This document shows positions 1-8,118 of a stretch of DNA of 33,781 bases, piece by piece. This stretch comes from Streptomyces laculatispora (GTDB lineage Bacteria > Actinomycetota > Actinomycetes > Streptomycetales > Streptomycetaceae). Under the pieces are notes generated by a model that ran no database searches, had not been told where the DNA came from, and saw nothing but the letters and a program-made list of their open reading frames with translations. Both the position numbers and the translations under genes were made by a program. Within the stretch, counting starts at the first letter, position 1. The number at the start of each line of letters is the position of its first letter. The stretch covers positions 1 through 33,781 of the forward strand of contig NZ_JAFMPZ010000540.1 in the NCBI RefSeq assembly GCF_017353455.1. The letters run 5' to 3'.

Positions 1-748
1 CCGGGGCCGGGGCCGGGGGCGACGAGCGAAGCTGCCGCAGCAGCCCGGCCACCACCCGCACCACATCGCCCGGCAGCGCCTGCGGTGCGCACCGCGCCAG
101 CTGGGCGAGGGCCGCCAGCCGCAGCCCCGGCGGATACGCCTCGGCGGCCAGCCGGCTCAGCCAGTCCGCGATCTGGCCGGTCAGCGGCCGGTGACGCAGC
201 GCGACCCGACCCGCCGCCTCGACCAGCGCGAGCCGCACCTCCTCGTCCGGCTCCACCGCCAGCCGGTCCCGCAGCAGCGTCAGGACCCGTGCGGGGTGGC
301 TGTGCAGGGTGGCCAGCGCCAGCGGGGCGGAGACCCGTACCCCCGCGTCGTCGTCGGCCATCAGCGCGAAGAACACCCCGGCGCCCGCGGTGACGGCCGC
401 CGCCGCCATCGCGTAGTTCGCCGCGCCCTCGATCTCCTCCTCGTCGATCTCGTCCTCGTCGTCCTCGTCGAGGTCGATGCCGCCGATGCTGGTGAGCAGC
501 TCGACGATGCCTCCGCGGTCCGGGACCGCCGGATCCACGACCAGCTCGAAGAGGAAGGGAATGCAGGCGAGGGTGCACGCGTAGACGTCACCCTGGTGGT
601 GCACGGCCCCGTACATCCCGTCCAGGGCTCCCTCGCGCTCCGCCGGATCGGCGGACGCGAGGCCCTGGAGCAGTCCGGGCACATCATCGGCAGGCCCGTA
701 GGCATGCTCCATCGAGGCCCAGTCGACCTCGTCGATCCCCGCGAACAC
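1..748 (-). CDS. HEAT-repeat-like protein (partial, C-terminus off the left edge)
   Basis: An open frame reads leftward from a GTG at 748 to the window edge with no stop, so only the first 249 residues or so are present. The start is chosen because GGGGAGG lies about 8 bases upstream. Visible residues are mostly alpha-helical Leu/Ala/Arg-rich repeats with segments such as DAGVRVSAPLALATL and DEEVRLALVEAAGRVAL, each like one HEAT repeat (paired helices that bind other proteins). An acidic linker near residues 91-105 (DLDEDDEDEIDEEEIE) interrupts the helices. No catalytic motif or signal peptide is seen. HEAT-repeat proteins are usually scaffolds; the partner cannot be inferred here. It reads in the same direction as the LigD-like gene but a 191-base gap separates them. 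Confidence 0.75.
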   Translation of the reverse strand, partial: MFAGIDEVDWASMEHAYGPADDVPGLLQGLASADPAEREGALDGMYGAVHHQGDVYACTLACIPFLFELVVDPAVPDRGGIVELLTSIGGIDLDEDDEDEIDEEEIEGAANYAMAAAAVTAGAGVFFALMADDDAGVRVSAPLALATLHSHPARVLTLLRDRLAVEPDEEVRLALVEAAGRVALRHRPLTGQIADWLSRLAAEAYPPGLRLAALAQLARCAPQALPGDVVRVVAGLLRQLRSSPPAPAP

Positions 749-939
749 GCCATCGCCTCCCCACGCCTTACAGCCTCACCCATGATCGTGATCGCGGGCG
801 CGGCCGTCACCACGAAGCAGTGTCTGCGCAGAGTGTGCACCACCACTCGGACAATCCAACCGCCACATGCGGCCTTTTACCTTTGGACATGACAACAAAG
901 GCGGCGGTGCGGTATGCCCGGGGCGGCAGGACCGAGGGG

Positions 940-1836
940 CTATGCCGTGTCCGGAACCGGACGCCCCCGGCCCGGCTCGTTGAGCGGCCCGAGCAGATCC
1001 CCGTACCGTCCCAGCCGCTCCGCCATGTCACCGGCCAGGAAGACCAGCTCCCCGGGGCGGCGGCACTCCTCGATCTCCGCCCAGGTGACCGGCGCGGAGA
1101 CGGAGGGTTCGGCCCGCGCGCGCAGGGTGTAGGGGGTGGCGGTCGTCTTCGCCGCAGCGTTCTGGCTGAAATCGACCAGTACCTTCCCGGGCCGCAGCGC
1201 CTTCTTCATCCGGTGCACGACCAGATCCGGAAGCTCCAGCTCCGCCTGGACGGCCAGCCCCTTCGCGTACGCCGACACCCGGGCGGACTCCGTGGGCTCC
1301 AGCGGGACGAGCAGATGCAGCCCCTTGGAGCCGGAGGTCTTCCCGAACGCCTCCAGGCCGTCCGCGGACAGCCGCTCCCGCAGCCAGAGGGCGACCTCGC
1401 AGCACTCCACGACGCTCGCGGGCGTCCCGGGGTCCAGGTCGAACACCAGCCGGTCGGCCACTCCCGGCGTCCGGGCCCGCCACTGCGGTGTGTGGAACTC
1501 CACCACCAGGTTGGCCGCCCACATCAGCGAGGCGAGATCCCCCACGACGATCTGCCTGGCCTCCTCGTTGTCGTGGTGCGGCACCGGGGCGGTCCGTACC
1601 CAGGACGGCGTACCGGGGGGCGGGTTCTTGGTGAAGAAACGCTGCCCGTCCGGGCCGTCCGGATAGCGCAGGAACGACACGGGCCGCTCCCGCAGATGCG
1701 CCAGCAGCGCCCCGGCTGCCGTGGCCGCGTAGTAGTGCAGCACCTCGCCCTTGGTGGTGCCGGTGGCCGGATACAGCACCTTGTCCAGATTGCTGAGTCT
1801 CAGGCGTCGCCCCTCCACCTCTGTGATCGGCGTCAT
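940..1836 (-). CDS. ligD: Stand-alone LigD-type polymerase domain (NHEJ primase-polymerase)
   Basis: The 298-residue protein matches the LigD polymerase (archaeo-eukaryotic primase) module. It fills gaps and adds nucleotides, often ribonucleotides, at double-strand breaks before ligation. Visible landmarks are the opening LSNLDKVLYP, the metal-binding DLD (residues 133-135, VFDLDPG), the nucleotide-binding SGSKGLHL (about 168-175), and the third acidic residue in VDFSQNA (D222). The ligase and nuclease modules of full-length LigD are absent, so ligation must be supplied by another gene. The ATG at 1836 is chosen because homologues begin at MTPITEVEGRRL; there is no Shine-Dalgarno, which suggests a leaderless message. 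It is divergent from ku across 70 bases, so both probably share a control region. The function class is secure; the symbol is used loosely. Confidence 0.9.
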   Translation of the reverse strand: MTPITEVEGRRLRLSNLDKVLYPATGTTKGEVLHYYAATAAGALLAHLRERPVSFLRYPDGPDGQRFFTKNPPPGTPSWVRTAPVPHHDNEEARQIVVGDLASLMWAANLVVEFHTPQWRARTPGVADRLVFDLDPGTPASVVECCEVALWLRERLSADGLEAFGKTSGSKGLHLLVPLEPTESARVSAYAKGLAVQAELELPDLVVHRMKKALRPGKVLVDFSQNAAAKTTATPYTLRARAEPSVSAPVTWAEIEECRRPGELVFLAGDMAERLGRYGDLLGPLNEPGRGRPVPDTA

Positions 1837-1906
1837 ACGATAAGAATCACACGCAAAACGGATCTTTACCGATCTGTACGGGCACGACGGACGTAAGGGG
1901 TGACCG

Positions 1907-2986
1907 GTGAGGTCCATATGGAACGGCGCCATCTCCTTCGGGCTGGTCAGCATCCCGGTCAAGCTGGTCAACGCCACCGAGAACCACTCGGTCTCCTTCC
2001 GCCAGATCCACCTCGCCGACGGCGGCCGGGTCCGCTACCGCAAGGTGTGCGAGCTGGACGGGGAAGAGGTGGCCGCGGCCGACATCGGCAAGGCCTACGA
2101 GGGCGCCGACGGCTCGATGATCCCGATCACCGACGAGGATCTCGGTTCGCTGCCGCTGCCGACGGCCAAGACGATCGAGATCGTCGCCTTCGTGCCGGCC
2201 GATTCGATCGACCCGCTCCAGATGGACGCGGCCTACTACCTCTCCGCCAACGGGGTCCCGGCCGCCAAGCCGTACACCCTGCTGCGCGAGGCCCTGAAGC
2301 GGAGCCGGAAGGTCGCCGTCGCCAAGTACGCGCTGCGCGGCCGTGAGCGCCTCGGGATGCTGCGGGTCGTCGACGACGTGATCGCGATGCACGGCCTGCT
2401 CTGGCCGGACGAGATCCGGGCCCCCGAGGGGGCCGCCCCGGAGGCGGGCGTGAAGGTGCGCGACGCCGAACTCGACCTGGCCGACGCGCTGATGGCCACG
2501 CTCGGCGAGGTCGACATGGACTCGCTGCACGACGACTACCGGGAGGCGGTCGAGGAGCTCGTCGCGGCCAAGGCCGCCGGTGAGGTGCCGCGGCGGGCGG
2601 AGTCCGAGGAATCCGGCGGCAAGGTCATCGACCTGATCGCGGCCCTGGAGAGCAGCGTCCGGGCGGCGAAGGAGGCCCGCGGGGGCGAGCCGGAGGAAGG
2701 CGGCGAGGAGGCGTCGGTCGCGAAGGTCACCTCGATCGCGGACCGCAAGACGTCGGGCGGTACCCGCTCGCCCAAGTCCTCGGATGCGAAGAAGTCCACG
2801 GCCGGGGCCAGGAAGACGGCCGCGAAGAAGAGCACGCCGAGCGGCGGGACCGGCGCGAAGAAGAAGGCGACGGCGCGGAGCACCGCGGCCAAGAAGACGA
2901 CGGCCAAGAAGAACACGGCCAAGAAGACCACGCCGAAGAAGCAGTCCGGCGCGAAGAGCGCCCCGCGCAAACGCGCCTCGGCCTGA
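1907..2986 (+). CDS. ku: Ku DNA end-binding protein
   Basis: This 359-residue protein is a bacterial Ku, which forms a homodimeric ring on broken DNA ends and recruits LigD. The opening SIWNGAISFGLVSIPVKL and the later YYLSANG and DIHLEVD-type segments fit the Ku core, which occupies roughly residues 1-260. The last 70 or so residues are a Lys/Ala-rich tail with AAKKT-type repeats, a low-complexity basic extension found in actinobacterial Ku that probably adds non-specific DNA binding. The GTG start at 1907 has AAGGGG six bases upstream. It lies head-to-head with the LigD-like polymerase gene, the usual NHEJ pairing. It ends in front of a perfect 20-bp inverted repeat that should stop transcription. 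Confidence 0.95.
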   Translation: MRSIWNGAISFGLVSIPVKLVNATENHSVSFRQIHLADGGRVRYRKVCELDGEEVAAADIGKAYEGADGSMIPITDEDLGSLPLPTAKTIEIVAFVPADSIDPLQMDAAYYLSANGVPAAKPYTLLREALKRSRKVAVAKYALRGRERLGMLRVVDDVIAMHGLLWPDEIRAPEGAAPEAGVKVRDAELDLADALMATLGEVDMDSLHDDYREAVEELVAAKAAGEVPRRAESEESGGKVIDLIAALESSVRAAKEARGGEPEEGGEEASVAKVTSIADRKTSGGTRSPKSSDAKKSTAGARKTAAKKSTPSGGTGAKKKATARSTAAKKTTAKKNTAKKTTPKKQSGAKSAPRKRASA

Positions 2987-3092
2987 CCCCGGCCCCGTCG
3001 CTGCCGCGGTGACGGCGGCAGCGACGCGACGCTGAAGCCGCGGGCAAAGGCCTGTGCGTACCGGCCTTCCCGGTCGCCACGGATCATGACCC

Positions 3093-3140
3093 GGCCGAAC
3101 GGCCGTCCCGGGACTCGCGCCCCGGGACGGCCGTTCGGCC
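3093..3140. terminator. Bidirectional terminator between ku and the S53 protease gene
   Basis: Two perfectly complementary 20-base arms (3093-3112 and 3121-3140, beginning GGCCGAACGG) are separated by an 8-base loop. There is no U-tract, as is usual in Streptomyces. The position between two converging genes implies it serves both. Confidence 0.85.
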
Positions 3141-3172
3141 CGCGCCCGCCTGCCGCGTCACTGATCCGAGGA

Positions 3173-5122
3173 TCAGTGCCTGCGGTAGGAGCTCACGTAT
3201 CCGGGGGCCGGAGTGCCGACACCCGTCACGTCGTCGTAGCCGCGCACCGCCGACAGCGAGGCGTCCTTGCCCAGGCTCCGCACCGAGGTCCGCAGACCGT
3301 CCGCCGCGTCGTACCCGTTGACGAAGTCCACCCGGGCGACGGCCAGATCATGGCCCTTGCCCAGCGGGTGGTCCGTCACGTCGTGGTACGCCTTCGAGCC
3401 GTAGCGGGCGTAGATCGACGGGTTGGCGAAACCGATGGGCCGGCCGTGCTGCGCCTGCTGCGCCAGGGCCTGGACACCGGCGATGACCGGCGCCGCCAGC
3501 GACGTGCCGCCGATACGGTACTCGTCGTAGCCCAGCGATCCGTCGGGCATCGTCTGGGTCTGGCCGACCAGGAAGCCGGTGTTCGGGTCCGCGACGGCCG
3601 CGAGGTCCGGGGCGGTGCGCATCCGGGTCTTCCCGTTGGCCTTCGCCAGTGAGTCCGGCACGATGCCGCGCTGGTAGAACGGCTGCTTCACGGTGGAGCT
3701 GGTGCCGCCGCCCGCGCCCGAGGTGTACGCGCCGGGGAAGCCGGTCCAGCTCTTGCCGTCCGCCGCCAGGGGAGCGCTCGTGGTGCCCCAGCCGGTCTCC
3801 CACTTGTACGTGTCGTGCTTGCCGACGGCCAGCGACGTACCGCCGACCGAGGTCACCCACGCGGAGTTCGAGGGGACGTCGATCTGCTTGGTGCCGGTGG
3901 ACGCGACGTTGTCGCCGTCGTCGCCGGAGGAGAAGTAGAAGCCGATGCCCTCGACGGCGCCCATCTTGAACACCTGGTCGTAGGCGAGCGCCAGGTCAGG
4001 GGTCTGGTTGGCCTCGACGTCGCCCCACGAGTTGGAGACGATGTCCGCGAGCCGGTGGTCGACGACCTTGTTCAGCGAGTCCAGCAGATCGTTGTCGTAG
4101 CAGGACGCGCCGCCCACGTACACGATGTCCGCGGCGGGCGCGACGGCGTGCACGGCCTCGACGTCGAGGGTCTCCTCGCCGTACCAGCCGGAGGCCCCGC
4201 ACTCCTCGGTCTTCGTGTAGTCGTCCGGCAGCACCTGGCTGAGCTGTCCGCGCCTGTACCGTGCGTCGCCGTTGCGCTTGGCGTACTCGGCGGCGTCCTT
4301 CGCGATGGTGGGGGAGGCGTACGCGTCGGTGATGGCGACGGTCACGCCCTTGCCGGTGTAGTTCCCGGCCCCGTACGCGGCGCGCAGCTGCTTGCCGGTG
4401 TACCCCTTGACCGCGTACGGCACCTTGGACCCGTAGGCGCTCGGCAGGGTGGAGGCGGTCTTCGACCCGAAGTACGAGGAGGTCGGACCGGAGTTGCGGA
4501 ACACCGCGTCCGGCGGCGGCAGCACCTCGTCATGGCTGGACCTGTGCGGCGCGTTGTCCAGGCCCGAGACGGCGAGCACGTCGCCGCTCAGCGCGGCCGG
4601 CACCGATGCGGTGGAGGCCGGGGCGCGGTAGGTGTGGCTGCCCTTGCGGTAGTTGCGCAGCTGGGTGCTGAACGCCTTCTCCGCCCTGGCCACGTCACCG
4701 GTGGCCGAGACGTAGTGCTGGTTGGCGCCGGTGACGGTCAGCCCGCTCGACTTCAGCCACTGGCTGATCCGGTCGATCTGGTCCTGGGCCGCCCCGAACC
4801 GTGCCTGCGCCTGCGCGGCGCTCAGGTACTTCCCGTACGACGGAGACCGCGGGTCGGAGACGGCGGCCGCGTAGGAGGCCAGCCCCTTCGCGTCCCGTCC
4901 GGTGAGGTGGACCCGGACGGCGACCTTCCCGCTGTCGGCCGTGGCCCCCTGGTCGGCCGTGGCGGTAGCCCAGGCCGGCTTGCTGCCCTGGAGCGCGTCC
5001 CGGCCGACCGGTGCGGAGTCGGCGCTTGCGTTGGGTATCCCGAGGGCGAGCGCACCGGCGAGCAGTGGCAGTGTCGCTGCCATGCTCAGCCCGGCGCGTC
5101 GTCCGGCGCGGCTGATTCTCAA
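3173..5122 (-). CDS. Secreted S53 (sedolisin/kumamolisin-type) peptidase precursor
   Basis: A 649-residue serine-carboxyl peptidase. Residues 1-34 form a Sec signal peptide (Arg-rich start, hydrophobic core LPLLAGALALG, cleavage after ASA). About 50-200 is the activation pro-domain that is removed on acidification. The catalytic domain follows: E316 and D320 in GEETLDVE, D401 in SSGDDGD (oxyanion), and the nucleophile S541 in GGTSLAAP, the complete Ser-Glu-Asp set. GYDDVTGVGTP near the C-terminus resembles the calcium site of this family. Sedolisins are acid-active secreted endopeptidases, so a role in protein scavenging is inferred. The TTG at 5122 is chosen because AGGGGG lies five bases upstream and it places the signal peptide at the true N-terminus; an ATG 35 codons earlier would bury it. 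Confidence 0.92.
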   Translation of the reverse strand: MRISRAGRRAGLSMAATLPLLAGALALGIPNASADSAPVGRDALQGSKPAWATATADQGATADSGKVAVRVHLTGRDAKGLASYAAAVSDPRSPSYGKYLSAAQAQARFGAAQDQIDRISQWLKSSGLTVTGANQHYVSATGDVARAEKAFSTQLRNYRKGSHTYRAPASTASVPAALSGDVLAVSGLDNAPHRSSHDEVLPPPDAVFRNSGPTSSYFGSKTASTLPSAYGSKVPYAVKGYTGKQLRAAYGAGNYTGKGVTVAITDAYASPTIAKDAAEYAKRNGDARYRRGQLSQVLPDDYTKTEECGASGWYGEETLDVEAVHAVAPAADIVYVGGASCYDNDLLDSLNKVVDHRLADIVSNSWGDVEANQTPDLALAYDQVFKMGAVEGIGFYFSSGDDGDNVASTGTKQIDVPSNSAWVTSVGGTSLAVGKHDTYKWETGWGTTSAPLAADGKSWTGFPGAYTSGAGGGTSSTVKQPFYQRGIVPDSLAKANGKTRMRTAPDLAAVADPNTGFLVGQTQTMPDGSLGYDEYRIGGTSLAAPVIAGVQALAQQAQHGRPIGFANPSIYARYGSKAYHDVTDHPLGKGHDLAVARVDFVNGYDAADGLRTSVRSLGKDASLSAVRGYDDVTGVGTPAPGYVSSYRRH

Positions 5123-5469
5123 AGTAACCCCCTGCGATGTGGGTCTCGCGTGCGGAGCATGTGCCGAATGATGTGCACATGTAATCCGCCACTCTGGCGA
5201 GGAACGCCTCATGTACGGGGCATGCATTCACCAAGAATCAGCCAAGTGGACGCGCGTAGAGGTAGGTTCGCACCGAATCGCCGAAGTTCGGACGCTCCGC
5301 CCGAAGGCTCCCGGTGCATCCCGGACGTCCTGCCGAACCTGGACGGGTGAGGGCGCGCGAGGTGGCGCGTCGTCACGTCCTGCTCATCCGGGTCCCAGGC
5401 GCTGAGCCGGTCGAAGAGGCTTCGGCCGCCGTCGAGCCGCAGGGAGTTGACCGGCACCGCTGTCCGAGG
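5123..5469. other. Intergenic region upstream of the S53 gene
   Basis: About 350 bases with no gene I can support. It holds the leader and presumably the promoter of the protease gene, including the palindrome at 5171-5180. An 82-codon frame at 5209-5457 on the minus strand (starting MPVNSLRLDGG) directly follows the DUF397 gene, but it matches nothing I know and lacks a ribosome site. It could be chance or a gene remnant. Confidence 0.5.
5171..5180. promoter_or_regulatory. 10-bp palindrome upstream of the S53 protease
   Basis: ATGTGCACAT is a perfect palindrome 49 bases upstream of the TTG start, in locally A/T-richer DNA. It could be an operator, but no regulator can be named from it. Confidence 0.3.
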
Positions 5470-5673
5470 TCAGACCAGCTCGCTGACGAACGCGCGCCAG
5501 GCGTCGTGCCCGAAGGTGATGACGGGGCCGGTGGGACGCTTGCTGTCGCGGACGGGGACGAGGAGGGGGAGGTTGTGGGCGACCTCGACGCAGTCGCCCT
5601 GCCCTCCGCTGTAGCTGCTTGTGCGCCACATTGCCTTAGCCATGTCAGGCGATATATGTGCGGCAGAGGTCAT
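5470..5673 (-). CDS. DUF397 small protein
   Basis: A 67-residue protein with the typical DUF397 pattern: WRTSSYSGGQGDCVEVA near residues 16-32, then VPVRDSKRPTGPVITFGHDAWRAFV. Streptomycetes carry dozens of these small proteins paired with an XRE-family regulator, as in the whiJ and abaA-type loci, where the pair influences development and antibiotic production. Its ATG overlaps the stop of the upstream regulator gene (ATGA at 5673-5670), so the two are translationally coupled. It is probably the partner or antagonist of that regulator; the biochemical role of DUF397 is not established. Confidence 0.93.
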   Translation of the reverse strand: MTSAAHISPDMAKAMWRTSSYSGGQGDCVEVAHNLPLLVPVRDSKRPTGPVITFGHDAWRAFVSELV

Positions 5674-6554
5674 GACTGATACTCCTTGGCGACGCGATGG
5701 ATCAGTGCGAGCGAGTCTGTCGGCGACAGGGATGCGGTGCGCGCATCGTCGAAGAGTGTCCGGTAGCGAGCCACTTCGGGTGCTCGCTCGGTCCAGACGT
5801 TGCCGGTCGGTGCTTCCGACAGCACGAGGTCAAGCGACGACACCTGCGGGAAGCTGAGCAGCAGGTACGGGCCGAACATACCTGAGTGGGCTCCCCGTTC
5901 GAAGGGCAGAACCTGGACGGTGATGTGCGGCCGCTCTGCCATGACAGCCATGTGCTCCAGCTGGGCATGCATCACAGCAGACCCTCCTACCTGCTGTCGC
6001 AGTACTCCCTCGGCGAGCACCGCCCAGAACTCCAACGGGGCATCGCCGGTCAAGCGCCTCTGCCTCGCGAGCCGCACCTCGACGAACTGCTCGATTTCCT
6101 CAGGTGTCTTCCATGCGCGCGAAGCCACAGTCACCGCACGGCCGTAGGCGGCGGTCTGAAGGAGTCCGGGAACCAACTGCACCTGGTAGGTGCGGATGCT
6201 TTCCGAGATGGCTTCCATCTCGATCTGGTCGCGATAGGTGTCCGCGAGTACATCGCCGTACTGATTCCACCATCCCTCCCGGCGCCTGCGATTGGCTTTG
6301 CGCGCAAGCGTGGTGAGGCGCTCAAGCACCCCGTCGTCCGCGACTTCGTAGGCAAGGAGCATCGCGGTGAGGTCCGGGAGGCGAACGGCCACGCGTCCGT
6401 TCTCAATCCGGCTGATCTTGCCTTTGGTGCAGTCGAGAGCATCGGCTGACTGCGTGGTGGTCATCCCTGCGGCCTCTCGTAACCGACGCAACTCATCGCC
6501 GAGTTGGCGTCCAAGGACGGTTGACGGGCTCGCTGGGGTGTTCTTTGCGTGCAT
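5670..6554 (-). CDS. XRE-family regulator with DUF5753 C-terminal domain
   Basis: A 294-residue DNA-binding protein. Residues about 15-70 form a helix-turn-helix of the Cro/C1 type (LGDELRRLREAAGMTTTQSADAL, then KGKISRIENGR). The rest, from about 100, is the DUF5753 ligand/partner-binding domain (YQVQLVPGLLQTAAYGRAV, RLARQRRLTGDAPLEFWAVLAEGVLRQ, HITVQVLPFERGAHSGMFGPYLLLSF). The ATG at 6554 has AGGTGG just upstream. It is followed with a 4-base overlap by DUF397, and a 200-base gap separates it from the divergent ATPase gene. This is the standard streptomycete trio, in which the regulator normally acts with DUF397 and often with an anti-sigma-like kinase. Confidence 0.93.
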   Translation of the reverse strand: MHAKNTPASPSTVLGRQLGDELRRLREAAGMTTTQSADALDCTKGKISRIENGRVAVRLPDLTAMLLAYEVADDGVLERLTTLARKANRRRREGWWNQYGDVLADTYRDQIEMEAISESIRTYQVQLVPGLLQTAAYGRAVTVASRAWKTPEEIEQFVEVRLARQRRLTGDAPLEFWAVLAEGVLRQQVGGSAVMHAQLEHMAVMAERPHITVQVLPFERGAHSGMFGPYLLLSFPQVSSLDLVLSEAPTGNVWTERAPEVARYRTLFDDARTASLSPTDSLALIHRVAKEYQS

Positions 6555-6754
6555 GGAACCACCTCTACCAAAGCGGCTTCTCGAATGACATGCGGATACT
6601 CGAATGGGTGAAGAATGGCGCCGAATTGTTCGTCAACGTTGCAGATTCGCGTAATGCTCGCTCATTCTTCGTGTGTCGGTAATGACGCCCTTCGTCGCAG
6701 GTGCTGTGCGCTCGCTGGGGGCTCCGTCCGAACAGCAACCCCCTGGGAGCAGTC

Positions 6755-7441
6755 GTGAGTGAACCGTGCGAAGTGAAGTTCAAACTGGTGCGCTGTCGCA
6801 GCAGCGTTCCGAGAGCGCGAGCCGTGCTGCGCGCCAAGCTCGGCGAGTGGCGGGCGGGCCACATGGTGGCCGAGTCGGGGGAGTTGGTGCTCTCGGAGCT
6901 GGTCACCAACGCGCTGCGGGTCCAGGTGCCCGGTGACCGGATGGTCGGCGTCCGTATCGAATCCCGGGAGCGGGAAGGGCTGCTGCGGCTGGAGGTGAGC
7001 GACGCGGGGGAGGGGCGGCCGGTGGTGCGGCAGCCCGGTGAACTGGATACGGCGGGGCGCGGGCTGCTGCTCGTGCAGGCCCTGGCCCACCGCTGGGGAG
7101 TGGACGAACGGCAGGCCGGTATCGGGAAGACGGTGTGGGCCGATCTGCTGGCCCCGGGCACCGTCCCCGTGCTCGGGGAGGCGGACGTCGCGGCGGTGAC
7201 TCTGCGGCCGGGCCAGAACGTACGGGTCTGGGGGGCCTGGCGAACGGTCCGCAGCGTGCGGAGCGAGCGGTACGCCTCGGGCGGGCTCTTCGTCATCGTG
7301 TGCCTGGACGAGGGCCCCGCCCTGCGGCTGCAAGCAGGAGAAGCGGTGACGGTGCGGACCGGGGGAGCGAGTGCCGCAGACATGCCTCGCACCCCTGCCG
7401 GTCAGGCGCGGCCCGTGTCCGGCCCGGTGAGCTCGTCGTGA
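6755..7441 (+). CDS. Histidine-kinase-like ATPase (anti-sigma-type) with a C-terminal extension
   Basis: A 228-residue protein. Residues about 10-130 are a HATPase domain of the RsbW/SpoIIAB kind: the N-box is SELVTNALRVQV (Asn in place), then LRLEVSDAGEGRPV (G1 box) and GRGLLLVQALAHRWGV (G2 box). Such proteins bind and sometimes phosphorylate anti-sigma antagonists. After the fold comes a tail of roughly 90 residues (VTLRPGQNVRVWGAWRTVRSV..) not seen in the short streptomycete paralogues; its role is unknown. The GTG start is chosen because GGGAG precedes it by 6 bases. It is divergent from the XRE/DUF397 pair, and its stop overlaps the start of the next gene (GTGA), so the antitoxin-like protein is translated with it. 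Confidence 0.88.
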   Translation: MSEPCEVKFKLVRCRSSVPRARAVLRAKLGEWRAGHMVAESGELVLSELVTNALRVQVPGDRMVGVRIESREREGLLRLEVSDAGEGRPVVRQPGELDTAGRGLLLVQALAHRWGVDERQAGIGKTVWADLLAPGTVPVLGEADVAAVTLRPGQNVRVWGAWRTVRSVRSERYASGGLFVIVCLDEGPALRLQAGEAVTVRTGGASAADMPRTPAGQARPVSGPVSSS

Positions 7442-7698
7442 GGTGGCTGTGGGGGAGGTTCCGTCAGCGTCGTGCCCGCACGGCAGGTGCCGGGCCCCGG
7501 TTCACCGGCACGTTGAAGCAGGTGACCGGCGGCCGGCTGGTGGTGATCAGCAAGGCGGGTGAACCAGTGCCGAGGGCGGTGCCACCGAGGGTGCTGGTGC
7601 ACCGTGAGGGCCGTGGCTCGCTTCGGGGACGTATCCGCATCCCTGCCACCTTCGACGATCCGCGCGCCGGCATCGCCGAAGCGTTCGGGATGCGCTGA
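7438..7698 (+). CDS. Phd/YefM-like antitoxin, shortened or divergent at the N-terminus
   Basis: An 86-residue basic protein. Its centre (GGRLVVISKAGEPVPRAVPP) matches the second half of the Phd fold, normally ENGEEIVIxRxGKPVARLVP, and its end (LRGRIRIPATFDDPRAGIAEAFG) matches the toxin-neutralising tail of antitoxins paired with PIN toxins. The usual opening strand and helix (VNIHEAKTHLS-like) that build the DNA-binding dimer are not recognisable; an Arg-rich stretch (RFRQRRAR) sits there. The GTG at 7438 overlaps the ATPase stop by four bases and the gene overlaps the toxin start (TGATG), so three genes appear coupled. Inferred role: hold the PIN protein inactive; autoregulation is doubtful because the DNA-binding part looks changed. 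Confidence 0.75.
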   Translation: MRWLWGRFRQRRARTAGAGPRFTGTLKQVTGGRLVVISKAGEPVPRAVPPRVLVHREGRGSLRGRIRIPATFDDPRAGIAEAFGMR

Positions 7699-8072
7699 TG
7701 AGACTGCTGCTCGACACCCGCGTCGTCATGTGGTGGATGGCCGACGCCCCGCAGCTGCCCGACCGGATCAAGGACCTGATCGACACCGAACCAGCGGTCC
7801 ACGTCAGCGCGGTCTCCCCGTGGGAGATCACCATCAAGCAGTTCCTCGGCGAGTTCGAGGGGCCGGGCGAACTGGCCGAGCAGGTGCGTGACCTGCCCTT
7901 CACCAGCGTGCCGGTCACTGCCGCCCACGGGGTGCGAGCGGGCCGGCTGCCGATACTGCACACCGACCCCTTCGACCGGATACTCGTCGCGCAGGCGCAG
8001 GCCGAAGAGATGGTCCTGGTCACTCGCAGCGGGTGGATCCCGCAGTACGACGTACAGGTCGTGTCCACCTGA
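7698..8072 (+). CDS. PIN-domain (VapC-like) toxin, one acidic residue replaced
   Basis: A 124-residue PIN-domain protein of the class paired with Phd antitoxins. Such toxins cleave RNA, often tRNA, when freed from the antitoxin. Visible are LLLDTRVVMWWMAD (D6; most relatives read DTH), SPWEITIK (E43), LPILHTDPFDRILVAQA (D90 and D93), and VLVTRSGWI, where relatives have VTRD: the fourth acidic residue, expected at 111, is Ser. Three of the four metal-binding residues therefore remain. Activity may be reduced or lost. The ATG overlaps the antitoxin stop. A long inverted repeat spans its stop codon. Confidence 0.85.
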   Translation: MRLLLDTRVVMWWMADAPQLPDRIKDLIDTEPAVHVSAVSPWEITIKQFLGEFEGPGELAEQVRDLPFTSVPVTAAHGVRAGRLPILHTDPFDRILVAQAQAEEMVLVTRSGWIPQYDVQVVST

Positions 8073-8084
8073 CCTGTACGTCGT
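8047..8084. terminator. Inverted repeat over the toxin stop codon
   Basis: Perfect 14-base arms (8047-8060 and 8071-8084) enclose a 10-base loop; the right arm includes part of the toxin stop codon. It lies between convergent genes and probably ends both transcripts. Confidence 0.7.
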
Positions 8085-8118
8085 GCCCGGGTTCTGTCAG
8101 CCGCCACCCGGCAGGGGC

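Noticed and set aside
3815..5350. 511-codon plus-strand frame opposite the S53 protease
   Set aside because: Mirror of a protein with full catalytic set and signal peptide; no motif or ribosome site.
5209..5457. 82-codon minus-strand frame after DUF397
   Set aside because: No ribosome site and no family recalled; could be chance or a remnant, so it is only mentioned within the intergenic entry.
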